From Micromonospora sp. DSM 45708 (lineage in GTDB: Bacteria > Actinomycetota > Actinomycetes > Mycobacteriales > Micromonosporaceae), in NCBI RefSeq assembly GCF_039566955.1, contig NZ_CP154796.1, positions 5,890,001-5,954,000 on the forward strand: DNA of 64,000 bases, given 5' to 3'. The translations under genes were made by a program, and so were the position numbers. Below the pieces are notes generated by a model. That model was not told the DNA's origin and did not search any database. It saw only the letters and a list, made by a program, of their open reading frames with translations. The stretch's first letter is position 1. Each line of letters starts with the position of its first letter. Of the stretch, positions 48,412 through 57,797 are shown piece by piece.

Positions 48412-50235
48412 ATGGAGGAGTCTTTGGACGCGAGAGCACCGCAGCGGGCGGAACAGGTGGCGCTCCACCGGGACCTCGCCGACCTGGTGGAGCGGCTGTC
48501 CGGTTCCGGGGATCGCTCCGATCCACTGGTGGAGGCCACGCTCGCCTGCGTGGAGGCGGCGCTCTGCACGTGGCGTGCGTCGACCGCACCGGGCACCCCG
48601 CCCGACCGGGAACGGCTCGACGAGGCGTCGCACGCGGTGCGCGCCGCGTCCGTGGCGCTGAGATTCGCCACGGCCGACCGTCGCGCCGATCGGCCGGCCG
48701 ACGAGGGTCGGCCGCACCGCACGAACAGCTCCCCTGACGTTTCGGCGACGCCGGGATCGCCCGGTCGGACGCCGCAGAGCCACCTGGAGGGAAAGATGGA
48801 GCGCTCGGAGAAGGTCGACATCGTCATCGTCGGGGGCGGCATGGCCGGGCTGGCGGTGGCCGCGGAACTCAGCGCGTCACGGGCCGCCGACGTGGTGGTG
48901 CTCGAGGCCGGTCCCGACGGTGACCGTGAGCACTACCGGTGGAGCGCCGACGAACCGACGGCCATGCGGCAGTGGCTCGACCCCACCTCGGACCCGCACT
49001 TCTGGCGCCCGTACGCGACCGACGGCGTCAGCTACGCCGGCATCTCCGGGCTGCGCCGGCGGATGGGTGGCCGCTCGCTGTACTGGCACGGCGTGACGCT
49101 TCCGATCGAGAACTGGGCGCTGGAGAGCTGGCCCGTCGGCGTCACCCACGATCTGACCGCCGAGTGGCTCGGCGGGCCGTCGCTGTACCACCGGGTGTCG
49201 GAAGAGCTCACGAAGTGGTCGGGCTACGACATCACGGATCCGCCCGGCACGGGCAGGCGGATCGCGTTCGGCGACTACGAGTTCGGCCCGGTGCCGCAGG
49301 CGGTGGTCAGTCGGGCCGACGGGCGCTGGCAGGCCTACAGCCCACTCGGCCAGTGGAAGGACGGCGGGAAGCCGCGGCTCGTCCCCGACTGCCGCGTACT
49401 CGGGGTGATCATCTCGGACGGCCGGGCCGTCGGCGTACGCGCCGAGACGGAGTCGGGGATCACCGAGTTCAGGGCGGACCGGGTGGTGCTGGCCGGCGGC
49501 ACGGTGGAGAACAGCCGGCTGGCGATCCAGGCGCTCACCGAGGTCGGGTGGCTGACGGAGCCGCGCCTGCCCGGCCTGGTCGACAAGGTCGTCCACGGCT
49601 TCAATGCCAATTTCGACCTCGCCCGGCTGTCGCCGGAACTCGCCGACGCCGCGCGGGAGCACAGCTACGGCATCACGGCCTGCGCGTCCGGGCTGCGCTC
49701 GAACACGTTCCTGGCGTTGCACGTCAATCCGCACGGCACGGCTGTCCTCGACGCCTGGGTGATGGGTGAGCAGATCGCCGGTGAGGCGGCCTACGTCGAG
49801 GCCCGGCCCGCACCGGCGTGGCCGTGGCCCACGTCCGTCGTGGCGGGCCTGAGCGACATCGACGAGAAGCTCCGCCACGCACAGCAGACGGAGTTGCAGC
49901 GGCTCTGGAGTCAGTTCCTGGACGCCGCGGGCGCCGATCGGCAACCGCTCGCCTTCGCACCGGAATTCGGCTCGCCCGATCTCCAGGAACTGTTGCTCGC
50001 GCCGAAGGACGCGACCGGGCCGACCGAGGCCCGCACCTACTCGTTCCAACTCGGATCCGAGCAGCACGAAGGGGGGACCACGCCGTTCGGCACGCTGCTC
50101 GACGACGACCACCAATTCCACGGCGTCCCGGGGATGTACGCCGCCGGACCGTCGACTTTCCCCCGCAGTGGCGCGGCGAACCCGGCGTTGACGATCCTGG
50201 CACTGGCCAAGCGACTGGCCCACCGGCTTTCCTAG
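48412..50235 (+). CDS. GMC-family FAD oxidoreductase with N-terminal extension
   Basis: Flavoprotein of 607 aa. The catalytic part begins at about residue 129 (MERSEKVDIVIVGGGMAGLAVAAELSA, dinucleotide-binding GxGxxG) and continues with VVLEAGPDGDREHYRW, MGGRSLYWHGV, VVLAGGTVENSRLAI and the C-terminal GMC block GMYAAGPSTFPRSGAANPALTILALAKRLA. It would oxidise an alcohol, probably a sugar or cyclitol. The first 128 residues are helical, GC3-rich and not part of GMC enzymes. A perfect GGAGG site precedes the internal ATG 48796, so a shorter 479-aa form starting there is equally possible. It starts the gene cluster and is followed by a terminator. Confidence 0.8.
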   Translation: MEESLDARAPQRAEQVALHRDLADLVERLSGSGDRSDPLVEATLACVEAALCTWRASTAPGTPPDRERLDEASHAVRAASVALRFATADRRADRPADEGRPHRTNSSPDVSATPGSPGRTPQSHLEGKMERSEKVDIVIVGGGMAGLAVAAELSASRAADVVVLEAGPDGDREHYRWSADEPTAMRQWLDPTSDPHFWRPYATDGVSYAGISGLRRRMGGRSLYWHGVTLPIENWALESWPVGVTHDLTAEWLGGPSLYHRVSEELTKWSGYDITDPPGTGRRIAFGDYEFGPVPQAVVSRADGRWQAYSPLGQWKDGGKPRLVPDCRVLGVIISDGRAVGVRAETESGITEFRADRVVLAGGTVENSRLAIQALTEVGWLTEPRLPGLVDKVVHGFNANFDLARLSPELADAAREHSYGITACASGLRSNTFLALHVNPHGTAVLDAWVMGEQIAGEAAYVEARPAPAWPWPTSVVAGLSDIDEKLRHAQQTELQRLWSQFLDAAGADRQPLAFAPEFGSPDLQELLLAPKDATGPTEARTYSFQLGSEQHEGGTTPFGTLLDDDHQFHGVPGMYAAGPSTFPRSGAANPALTILALAKRLAHRLS

Positions 50236-50251
50236 CCCTCCCACCTCGCTT

Positions 50252-50279
50252 CGCCCGCCCGGCGCGGGCGGCGGCTTTT
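50252..50279 (+). terminator. Intrinsic terminator after GMC gene
   Basis: CGCCCGC (50252-50258) pairs with GCGGGCG (50264-50270) over a CCGGC loop and is followed by GCGGCTTTTC. It separates the GMC transcript from the downstream operon starting at 50430. Confidence 0.7.
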
Positions 50280-50429
50280 CCGCCATGCCTGTCAGTTGTC
50301 TGTCATGCAACATCCTGACGTCGGCCGGCGTGGACGAGGTCACACCGGCGACGGATGATCGAGGAGCGCCGATGCCGTGGAACGGCGGACGCTGGGCGGG
50401 CCGGCAACCGGATGCGAGGTAGGACGTCA

Positions 50430-51944
50430 ATGGAAACGGCGACCGTTCGCCTGGACGGGAGTTACCGCATCGGTCCGGTGGACCGACGCGTCTTCGGGTC
50501 CTTCGCCGAACATATGGGCAGAGGCGTCTACGGAGGGTTGTACGAGCCCGGCCATGCCACGGAGATCGAGGGGACGGGCCTGCGGGGCGACGTCCTGCGC
50601 CTGACCCGCGAACTCGGCGTCACCACGGTTCGCTACCCCGGTGGCAACTTCGTCTCCAGCCACTTCTGGGAGGACGGTGTGGGGCCGCGGAACGACCGGC
50701 CCCGCACCATCGACCTGGCCTGGCGGACGGTCGAGAGCAACGAGTTCGGCCTGCACGAGTTCATCGACTGGACGAGACGCGCGGAGGTCGCTCCCTACCT
50801 GGTGGTGAATCTCGGCACCCGGGGCCCGAAGGACGCGGCGGACCTGGTCGAGTACTGCAATCACCCGGCGGGGACCCGGTTGTCCGACCGGCGACGACGA
50901 AACGGCGCGCCGGATCCGTTCGGCGTCAAGCTGTGGGGCCTCGGCAACGAGATGGACGGCTCGTGGCAGGTGGGCCACCGCAGCGCCCGTTCCTACGGTG
51001 AGGTGGCCGCCCAGGCGGCGCAGGCGATGAAGCTGGTGGACCCGAGCATCGAGACGGTGCTGTGCGGCAGCTCGCACACGGGCATGCCGTCGTACGTGGC
51101 GTGGGAGGCCGAGGCACTGGAGGCGGCCTACGAATACGTCGACTACGTGTCGCTGCACCAGTACTACGACCCGGAGAAGAGCGACGAGGCGTCCTTCCTG
51201 GCGTCCGCCGTCGCCATGGACCGCCACATCGAGGACGTCGTCGCCGCGGTGGACTTCGTCCGGGCGAAGCAGGGCAGGGACCGGCGCGTCAACCTCGCCT
51301 TCGACGAGTGGAACATCTGGTACCAGTCGCGTTTCGTCGAGCCGTACGAGTGGGAACTGTCGGACGATCCGCGCGTCGTCATCGAGGACGACTTCACGGT
51401 CCGGGATGCCGTGGTGGCGGGCAGCCTGTTGATGACGCTGCTCCGCCACGCGGACCGCGTCCGCATCGGATGCCAGGCGCAGTTGGTGAACGTCATCGCC
51501 CCGATCAGGACCGCGGACGGACGCCCCGCCTGGAAGCAGCCGATCTTCCACCCGTTCGCCCTGATGTCGCAGCATGCGCACGGCGAGGTGATGCGCGTCG
51601 AGCTGGCTGCTCCGACCGTACCCACGAGCCGGTTCGGCCCGGTCCCCGCCGTGGACGTGACGGCAACGTACGACGACGCCACCGGCCGTCTCGCGTTGTT
51701 CGCCGTCAACCGGGGTCCCGAGGCGATCGCGCTCGACGTGACCGCGACCGGCTTCGGTGACCTCGTCGTGGCCCGGCACCAGTCGATGGCCGCCGCCGAC
51801 GGGGGCGACGCGCAGCCGTCGACCGGCCGGCCGCGCGACGTTCCCCCCGCGCGTGGCGGCGACACCTGCCACCAGATGCTGCCGCCCGTCTCCTGGAACC
51901 TGATCTCTTTCGCGCCGGCGGAAGACGCCGCGGACCCCACGTGA
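50430..51944 (+). CDS. GH51 alpha-L-arabinofuranosidase
   Basis: Glycoside hydrolase family 51, 504 aa. The N-terminal FGSFAEHMGRGVYGGLYEPGH, VTTVRYPGGNFVSSHFWEDGVGPR, KLWGLGNEMDGSWQVGHRS (acid/base Glu in GNE) and FDEWNIWYQSR (nucleophile Glu) are the hallmark motifs, and the C-terminal beta-domain follows (FGPVPAVDVTATYDDATGRLALFAVNRG). No signal peptide, so it acts inside the cell. The enzyme hydrolyses terminal arabinofuranosyl (or similar furanosyl) bonds. Within this cluster it may trim or release a furanosylated intermediate. ATG 50430 begins the long operon. Confidence 0.9.
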   Translation: METATVRLDGSYRIGPVDRRVFGSFAEHMGRGVYGGLYEPGHATEIEGTGLRGDVLRLTRELGVTTVRYPGGNFVSSHFWEDGVGPRNDRPRTIDLAWRTVESNEFGLHEFIDWTRRAEVAPYLVVNLGTRGPKDAADLVEYCNHPAGTRLSDRRRRNGAPDPFGVKLWGLGNEMDGSWQVGHRSARSYGEVAAQAAQAMKLVDPSIETVLCGSSHTGMPSYVAWEAEALEAAYEYVDYVSLHQYYDPEKSDEASFLASAVAMDRHIEDVVAAVDFVRAKQGRDRRVNLAFDEWNIWYQSRFVEPYEWELSDDPRVVIEDDFTVRDAVVAGSLLMTLLRHADRVRIGCQAQLVNVIAPIRTADGRPAWKQPIFHPFALMSQHAHGEVMRVELAAPTVPTSRFGPVPAVDVTATYDDATGRLALFAVNRGPEAIALDVTATGFGDLVVARHQSMAAADGGDAQPSTGRPRDVPPARGGDTCHQMLPPVSWNLISFAPAEDAADPT

Positions 51945-51979
51945 TCGATCTGGCATCGTGGCCGGGAAGGCATGTGTCC

Positions 51980-53119
51980 ATGAACAGGAAGAAGATCGCC
52001 GTCGTGGGTGCCGGCTGGGCGGGGGCCGTCACGGCCCGCGCGCTGCACGACGACGGCATGGCAGTGGAAGTCTTCGAGGAGAGACAGACCGTCGGGGGGC
52101 ACTCCCGTTCGGAGACCCTGGCCGGCGTGGTCTTCGAACCCAACGGGCCGCACATCTTCCACACCTCCAACCCGGAGGTCGCCCGGTACGTGCAGCGCTT
52201 CGGCATGAGACGCACCTACGAGCACCGGGTGCTGACCGAGATCTTCCTGGATGACGACGACTCCCCCCGGCTGCTCTCCTGGCCACCGCAGGTCGAGGAG
52301 CTCAGGGCGCTGCCGGTCTGGCCCCGGGTCGAGAAGGAGTTGGCGGACCTGCCCGCCGAGCCGTGGCGGGACAACCTCGAGGCCTACTGCGAGTCGATCA
52401 TGGGGCCGACGCTCTACCAGCTCTTCATCCGGGACTACTCGGTCAAGCAGTGGGGGCGGCATCCCACCGAACTGTCCAGTCGCTTCGCGCCCGGTCGTCT
52501 CGATCTGCGTACGGACGGGAACCGCCGCCTGTTCCGGGACACCTGGGAGTTCTTCCCGGAGCGCGGCTCCCAGGAGATGATCGAGTCCATTCTCGCGCCG
52601 ATCCCGGTGCTCGCCGGGCAGTCGATCTCCGTGGACGACCTCCCGGCCCTGGAGCGCGACTTCGCGGCAGTGGTGATCACCGCGCCGTTGGATGTCTTCG
52701 CGAAGCAGGACGGCAGCCTGGAGTGGCGCGGCGTCCGGACGGTTTCGCGTTACCTGCCGTTGGCGGATCCGACCGCGACCGTGACGCCCGCCTACGTCGT
52801 GAACCGGCCGTCCCTGCGCCATCCGTTCACCCGTACGGTCGAGACCAAGCACGCGACGGGGCAGCGCGTCGCCGGCACGGTCCTGAGTGAGGAGTACCCC
52901 GGGTCGGCGGACCGCCACTACCCGGTGCAGACTCCGGACCGGTCCAACGAACGCCGGAACGAGTCGTTGAAGGCGATGATCCGCGAGCGGACCGACCTCG
53001 CCGTCTTCTACTGCGGCCGGCTCGCCAACTACGAGTACATCAACCAGGACCAGGCCATCGAACAGGGGATGGCGTGCGCCCGCGACGTCGCTTCCGCCCT
53101 GCGTCGAGACGACGCATGA
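51980..53119 (+). CDS. glf: UDP-galactopyranose mutase
   Basis: Flavoenzyme of 379 aa that interconverts UDP-galactopyranose and UDP-galactofuranose. The FAD motif VVGAGWAGAVTARAL, GGHSRSET, GPHIFHTSNPEVARYVQRF and DYSVKQWGRHPTELSSRFAPGRL are diagnostic, with RTVETKHATGQ and GRLANYEYINQDQAIEQG at the end. ATG 51980 follows GGGAAGG; GTG 51941, overlapping the previous stop, is an alternative. It supplies the furanose donor for the GlfT2-like transferase five genes downstream. Related mutases in nucleoside antibiotic pathways act on GDP-sugars, so the substrate is not certain. Confidence 0.9.
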   Translation: MNRKKIAVVGAGWAGAVTARALHDDGMAVEVFEERQTVGGHSRSETLAGVVFEPNGPHIFHTSNPEVARYVQRFGMRRTYEHRVLTEIFLDDDDSPRLLSWPPQVEELRALPVWPRVEKELADLPAEPWRDNLEAYCESIMGPTLYQLFIRDYSVKQWGRHPTELSSRFAPGRLDLRTDGNRRLFRDTWEFFPERGSQEMIESILAPIPVLAGQSISVDDLPALERDFAAVVITAPLDVFAKQDGSLEWRGVRTVSRYLPLADPTATVTPAYVVNRPSLRHPFTRTVETKHATGQRVAGTVLSEEYPGSADRHYPVQTPDRSNERRNESLKAMIRERTDLAVFYCGRLANYEYINQDQAIEQGMACARDVASALRRDDA

Positions 53120-54123
53120 GACGCGCCGCCGTCGACCCCGAGGCGCTCGGCGGCCTGCCGCGCGGTGGCCGGGAGGCGGTCTCGGCCGAACACCCGCCGC
53201 ACGCACGGGCCGTGGTCGCCCGGGGCCTGACGAAGCGGTACGCCGACCGTACGGCGGTCCGGCGCATCGACCTGGGCATCGGCCTGGGCGAGGTCTACGG
53301 CCTCCTCGGGCGCAACGGCGCCGGCAAGAGCACGACCATGCGGATGATCGGCTGCGTCTCGAAGCCCTCCGCCGGCGACCTGAGCGTGCTGGGGCTGGAC
53401 GCCCTCGTGCACGGCCCCGAGATCCGCGCCCGGCTCGGCGTCGTGCCGCAGCAGGACACCCTCGACTCGGAGCTGACGGTACGGGAGAACGTGGTCATGT
53501 TCGCCCGCTACTTCGGCATCCCGCGACGGGTGGCCCGGCAGCGCGCGGATCAGATGTTGGAGTTCATGAACCTCGCCGACCGGCCGGACGCCAGGACCGG
53601 CGACCTTTCCGGGGGCATGCGCCGGCGACTCAGCATCGCCAGGGCCCTGGTCAACGAGCCGTCCATGATCCTCCTCGACGAGCCGACCTCCGGGCTGGAC
53701 CCGCAGTCCCGGCACCTGCTGTGGGAGCGGCTCTACCAGCTCAAGCGCGACGGCGTCACGATGCTGCTCACCACCCACTACATGGACGAGGCCGAGCAGC
53801 TCTGCGACCGGATCGGCATCATCGATGACGGACGCATCGTCATCGAGGGCGTGCCCGCCGACCTGGTGAGGCGGTTCGCCGCCCGTGAGGTCGTCGAGCT
53901 GCGGTTCGACCCGAGCAGACCGGTGCCCCCGGCGGCCCTCGCCGAGCTGGGAGGCCGGGTCCGGCGCCGGGCCGACAAGATCCTGGTCTTCACCGACGAC
54001 GCCGACGAGGCGGTCCGGTCGATCCTCGGCATGTCACTGGGTTCCGCCAGCATGCTCGTGCGCCGCAGCAACCTCGAGGACGTCTTCCTGGCGTTGACGA
54101 CCGACGATGCGGCCGGGCCATGA
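53116..54123 (+). CDS. ABC-2 exporter ATPase
   Basis: ATP-binding subunit of 335 aa in the DrrA/NodI group. Walker A GRNGAGKST, Q-loop VVPQQDT, signature LSGGM, Walker B MILLDEPTSGLD and the His switch TTHYMDEAEQL are intact. The C-terminal 80 residues (VVELRFDPSRPVPPAAL, NLEDVFLALT) match the subfamily regulatory tail. ATG 53116 overlaps the mutase stop (ATGA) and its stop overlaps the next gene (ATGA). With the two permeases it forms an exporter, probably for the cluster's glycoside or a lipid-linked precursor. Confidence 0.92.
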   Translation: MRRAAVDPEALGGLPRGGREAVSAEHPPHARAVVARGLTKRYADRTAVRRIDLGIGLGEVYGLLGRNGAGKSTTMRMIGCVSKPSAGDLSVLGLDALVHGPEIRARLGVVPQQDTLDSELTVRENVVMFARYFGIPRRVARQRADQMLEFMNLADRPDARTGDLSGGMRRRLSIARALVNEPSMILLDEPTSGLDPQSRHLLWERLYQLKRDGVTMLLTTHYMDEAEQLCDRIGIIDDGRIVIEGVPADLVRRFAAREVVELRFDPSRPVPPAALAELGGRVRRRADKILVFTDDADEAVRSILGMSLGSASMLVRRSNLEDVFLALTTDDAAGP

Positions 54124-54884
54124 CGGCTCACCTGCGCGTACTCCCGGTCTTCCGGCACCACCTGGCGGGATATCGGCGAACGTGGCGGGGCAGTCTCTCC
54201 ACCAGCTTCGTCGTTCCGCTGCTCTTCATGACCGTGGTCGGAACGGGCCTGACCGGGGACGTGACCGTCGGCGACACCGTCGTGCCGTACCTGCGGTACT
54301 TCGTCCCGGGAATGATCATGTCCGGCGCGTTGACCATCACCTTCACCGAGTCCACCTGGCCGGTCTACAGCGGTTTCCGCTGGACCAGGATCTACGAGGG
54401 CATGGCGACGACGAGTCTCCGGTCGCGGGACATCCTGCTCGGGCACGTGTGCTTCGTCATGCTGCGTGCCGGCCTGAGCGCGTCGGTCTTCGTCATCGTG
54501 GCGTCGATCCTGCGCGCGGTGCCTCCACCGGATCTCCTGATCCTCTTCCCGCTGGTGATGCTCCTCGCCCTGTCCTGCGCGAACCCGCTGTTCGCGCTGG
54601 CCGCACGCGCGCGTTCGGACGCGACGTTCCGAGTGGTGTTCCGGTTGGGCGTGGTGCCGCTGCAACTCTTCTCCGGCGTCTTCTTCCCGGTGGAGCACCT
54701 GCCCTGGGGGTTGGCGCTCGTGGCGTGGATCTCACCGCTGTGGCACGCCCTCGAGGCGTACCGGGAACTCTCCCTGGGCCAGGCGGGCGGCACGACGCTC
54801 CTGCACGTCGGCTATCTGCTGCTCTGGGTGGTCGTGGGATGGCGACTGGCCGCGCGGAGCTTCGCCCGGGTCCTGCACAGGTGA
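54120..54884 (+). CDS. ABC-2 exporter permease 1 (NodJ/DrrB type)
   Basis: Membrane protein of 254 aa with six helices of the ABC-2 type (FVPGMIMSGALTITFTESTWPVYSGF, LSASVFVIVASILRAV, LALSCANPLFALAARARSDATFR, LQLFSGVFFPVEHLPWGLALVAWISPLWHALEAYRELSLG). The FSGVFFPVEHLP turn before the last helix is characteristic. It overlaps both neighbours by 4 bp. Confidence 0.9.
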   Translation: MTAHLRVLPVFRHHLAGYRRTWRGSLSTSFVVPLLFMTVVGTGLTGDVTVGDTVVPYLRYFVPGMIMSGALTITFTESTWPVYSGFRWTRIYEGMATTSLRSRDILLGHVCFVMLRAGLSASVFVIVASILRAVPPPDLLILFPLVMLLALSCANPLFALAARARSDATFRVVFRLGVVPLQLFSGVFFPVEHLPWGLALVAWISPLWHALEAYRELSLGQAGGTTLLHVGYLLLWVVVGWRLAARSFARVLHR

Positions 54885-55690
54885 GGGCGGAATCCGTGGA
54901 GAACGCCACCGTTTCCCGGGCGCGCGGAGCCGGCACGAGGTTCGCCTTCGGCCTGGTCGAGCGGAACGTCGTCGTCGCGACGAAGGACTGGCTGGAGATC
55001 GCCACGGGAGTGGTGGAACCCGTCCTGTACCTGCTGGTGCTCGGCATCGGTCTGGGCCGCTACGTCGGTGAGATCGACGGCCTGCCGGGCGCGGACGCCT
55101 ACGCCGCCTACCTGGCGCCGGCCATGGTGGTGACCACCGTGATGAACGGCAGCGTCACCGAGGCGACCTACAGCATCTTCAACAAGATGCGCATATCCGG
55201 CTTCTACGCCACGGTGGTCCAGACGTCGGTGACTCCCGCGTCGATCGTTCTCGGTGAGGGCCTGTGGGCGACCGTTCGCGGCACGCTCTACGGAGTGGTC
55301 CTGCTGGCGATGGCCACGGCGTGCGGGTGGGTCGATCCGGCGGACGCGATGTGGGCGGTGCCCTGTCTGGTGCTGATCGCCATGACGTTCGCCTTCGCCG
55401 GTCTGGCCGCCACCACGTTCATGCGGAGCTGGCAGGACTTCGACTACGTGAACGTGGCGCTGACGTCGATGTTCGTCCTGTCCGGCACGTTCGTTCCGGT
55501 GACGCGTTACCCGGGCTGGTTGCAGGAGGCGGTGAGCTGGACTCCGCTCTACCAGGGCATGGTCCTGCTGCGTGACGTCGCGGTGCGACCGGGCCACCCC
55601 CACGCGGCGGGCGTCGTCTACTTCGTCGTCCTGGGCGGCCTGTGTCTCATGGCGGCGACGAGTCGGTTCACCCGCATCCTCCATCGGTGA
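54881..55690 (+). CDS. ABC-2 exporter permease 2 (NodJ/DrrB type)
   Basis: A 269-aa membrane protein homologous to permease 1: GVVEPVLYLLVLGIGLGRYV, LAPAMVVTTVMNGSVTEATYSIFNKMRISGFYATVVQTSVTP, LTSMFVLSGTFVPVTRYPGWLQEAVSWTPLYQGMVLLRDV. GTG 54881 overlaps the previous stop (GTGA). Two different permeases with one ATPase suggest a heterodimeric channel, as in exporters of NodJ/NodI type and some teichoic-acid-like systems. Confidence 0.9.
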   Translation: MRAESVENATVSRARGAGTRFAFGLVERNVVVATKDWLEIATGVVEPVLYLLVLGIGLGRYVGEIDGLPGADAYAAYLAPAMVVTTVMNGSVTEATYSIFNKMRISGFYATVVQTSVTPASIVLGEGLWATVRGTLYGVVLLAMATACGWVDPADAMWAVPCLVLIAMTFAFAGLAATTFMRSWQDFDYVNVALTSMFVLSGTFVPVTRYPGWLQEAVSWTPLYQGMVLLRDVAVRPGHPHAAGVVYFVVLGGLCLMAATSRFTRILHR

Positions 55691-55718
55691 GGTCCGGGTC
55701 GGCAGAAACGGCGGAGGG

Positions 55719-57797
55719 GTGAGGGTCTTGGACGGCTCCACGGGAGACGACCACCTGACGGCGAGGAGTGGTTCCGGTGAGCCGTGCGCGGTTCCCGCTC
55801 CCCCGGCGGTCTCGGTGCTGATGCCGACGTTCAAACACGCCTGGGTGATCGAGAGGGCCTTGGCCAGCCTGTTCTGGCAGGATTTCGAGGACTGGGAGCT
55901 TGTCCTCGTCGACGACGGCTCACCCGACGACACCCGGGCGGTCGTGACGCCGTACCTCACCGATCCGCGGGTCAGGTACCACCGTCTTCCCCGCAACAGC
56001 GGGCTGGGCGCGGCGTTGAACTACGCCGGCGCCCGGGCGCGCGGCCGATTTCTCGCCTATCTCCCGTCCGACGATCTCTACCACCCCGGGCACCTGTCCT
56101 CGCTGGTGGCCACCCTCGACGACCGACCGGACGCGTTCCTCGCCTACTCCGGTGTCCGCTCCCACCGCCACTGGTGGGGATGGTCCGGTCTGACCCTGCA
56201 CGGCGACGCCGACGTCGAGCTTCAGGGCGCCCATGCGGTCGGCCGGGAGGAAGCGGCGCTCCGGGGCCGCCTGGCGCACGGCAACGCCCTGGGGCTGACC
56301 AGCGGCAACCTCCTCGCGCTGGCCCAGGTGATGCACCGCCGCCCGGCACCGGCCGGGGTGCGGTGGACGGAACGGGAGCAGTACGTGTCCGACACCCTGG
56401 AGGCGGAGTTCTGGTCCGCGCTGCTCGACGCCGGCTGTACGTTCGCCTCGACCGGGCGGGTCACGTGCGAGTGGACGGATCACCCGGACCAACGACACAA
56501 GATCATCGCGGAGGCCTTCGCGCGGCAACCGCCGCTCGTCTGGCCCGGAACCGGCCGGGGTCTGGCCGCCTACCGCCAGCACTACGGGATACCGCAGGGC
56601 GCGGCGCTGAACTGGCAGCCCTCGCTCGGCCCCCGGGTGGACGAGTCGGTGCGGTACCGAGGGCTGGACCGGGGGCCGGGGCCGGCGACCGACCGGCCGG
56701 AGGCGCTCGGCATCCACCTCGTCGGCGAACTCGGGTTCAACCCCGAGCGGATCCTGGCCCTGGAGCAGGCGGGTCACCGGCTCTCCGCCACCTGGATCCC
56801 CGGACCCGAGTCATGGGACGCGGCCTCGACCCTCCCGGTGGGCGGGCTGCGTGAGGTGCCGTGGGGCCCGGCGTGGGCCGCCCGGATGCGGGAGACCGGC
56901 GCGGAGGTGATCTACGCGTTGCTGAACGTCCATGCCGTACCGCTCGTGCACGCCGCCATCCGGGCCCGGCCCGGCATACCCGTGGTCTTCCACCTCAAGG
57001 AGTCCCCGCAGCGGGCGATGGCCTTCGGGCTCTGGTCCGAGCTGCGGGAGATCCTGCGGAGGGCGGACGGACTGATCTTCATCAGTCAGGAGAACCTCGA
57101 CTGGCACCGCCACGCGTTTCCGGGGGTGCTGCGCGACGACCGGGTGCTCGTCCTCGACGGCGACCTCCCCAAGGCCGACTGGATGACGCACGACTGGTCG
57201 CCCCGGCTGTCCGACGCCGACGGCGCGGTGCACACGGTCTCCGTCGGGCGTCCGATCAATCTGCGCCGACTGTCGGCGGTCGCCGGGCGCGGGGTGCACG
57301 TCCACCTGTACGGCACGAACTTCCACGCCCCGGACGTCACGGGACTGGCCCGTGAACAGCCGAACGTGCACCTGCACGCCACTGTCGAACCGGCCGACTG
57401 GGTGTCCGAGCTGTCGCGCTACGACGCGGCCTGGGTGCACGACATCCCCAGCGACAACGGTGGTGACGTGCGAGCGGCCAGTTGGAGCGACCTGAACCTC
57501 CCGGCCCGGCTGGGGACCTGCGCGGCTGCCGGTCTGCCGTGGTTGGTCCGGGGCGCGCCGGGCACGCTGACCGCCGTCGGGTCGCTGGCGGAGACGCTCG
57601 GAGTCGACCTCCGCTACGACACGGTGGAGGAGGTGCTCGCCCTGCTCGCGGACCGGAGGCTGACGACAGGGCGGGCCGAGGCGATGCGACGCAACCGGAC
57701 CCGGCTGACCTTCGACCACCACGTACCGATGCTCGAAGCCTTCTTCCACCGGATGATCAGCGGCTCGATCGCCGCCGTCGGCGGGTCCCGCCGATGA
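55719..57797 (+). CDS. Two-module glycosyltransferase (GT2 + GT-B-like)
   Basis: Large protein of 692 aa. The N-terminal half is a GT-A/GT2 glycosyltransferase (VSVLMPTFKHAWVIERALASLFWQDFEDWELVLVDDGSPDDT, GLGAALNYAGARARGRFLAYLPSDDLYHPGHL). The C-terminal half is GT-B-like (LGIHLVGELGFNPERILALEQAG, FHLKESPQRAMAFGLWSEL, TVSVGRPINLRRLSAVAGRGVHVHLYG, NLPARLGTCAAAGLPWLV). So one protein may make two sugar linkages. The start is uncertain (GTG 55719 or TTG 55728, near a GGAGG site). Its stop overlaps the next start by 4 bp. Confidence 0.82.
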   Translation: MRVLDGSTGDDHLTARSGSGEPCAVPAPPAVSVLMPTFKHAWVIERALASLFWQDFEDWELVLVDDGSPDDTRAVVTPYLTDPRVRYHRLPRNSGLGAALNYAGARARGRFLAYLPSDDLYHPGHLSSLVATLDDRPDAFLAYSGVRSHRHWWGWSGLTLHGDADVELQGAHAVGREEAALRGRLAHGNALGLTSGNLLALAQVMHRRPAPAGVRWTEREQYVSDTLEAEFWSALLDAGCTFASTGRVTCEWTDHPDQRHKIIAEAFARQPPLVWPGTGRGLAAYRQHYGIPQGAALNWQPSLGPRVDESVRYRGLDRGPGPATDRPEALGIHLVGELGFNPERILALEQAGHRLSATWIPGPESWDAASTLPVGGLREVPWGPAWAARMRETGAEVIYALLNVHAVPLVHAAIRARPGIPVVFHLKESPQRAMAFGLWSELREILRRADGLIFISQENLDWHRHAFPGVLRDDRVLVLDGDLPKADWMTHDWSPRLSDADGAVHTVSVGRPINLRRLSAVAGRGVHVHLYGTNFHAPDVTGLAREQPNVHLHATVEPADWVSELSRYDAAWVHDIPSDNGGDVRAASWSDLNLPARLGTCAAAGLPWLVRGAPGTLTAVGSLAETLGVDLRYDTVEEVLALLADRRLTTGRAEAMRRNRTRLTFDHHVPMLEAFFHRMISGSIAAVGGSRR

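Noticed and set aside
51164..53206. Long minus-strand frame of about 680 codons across the mutase
   Set aside because: Antisense of GH51 and mutase genes with Arg/Ser-rich composition.
53116..55690. Daunorubicin-type drug-resistance transporter in isolation
   Set aside because: The three genes are overlapped by the mutase and followed by glycosyltransferases, so export of the cluster product or a lipid-linked sugar is likelier than unrelated drug efflux.
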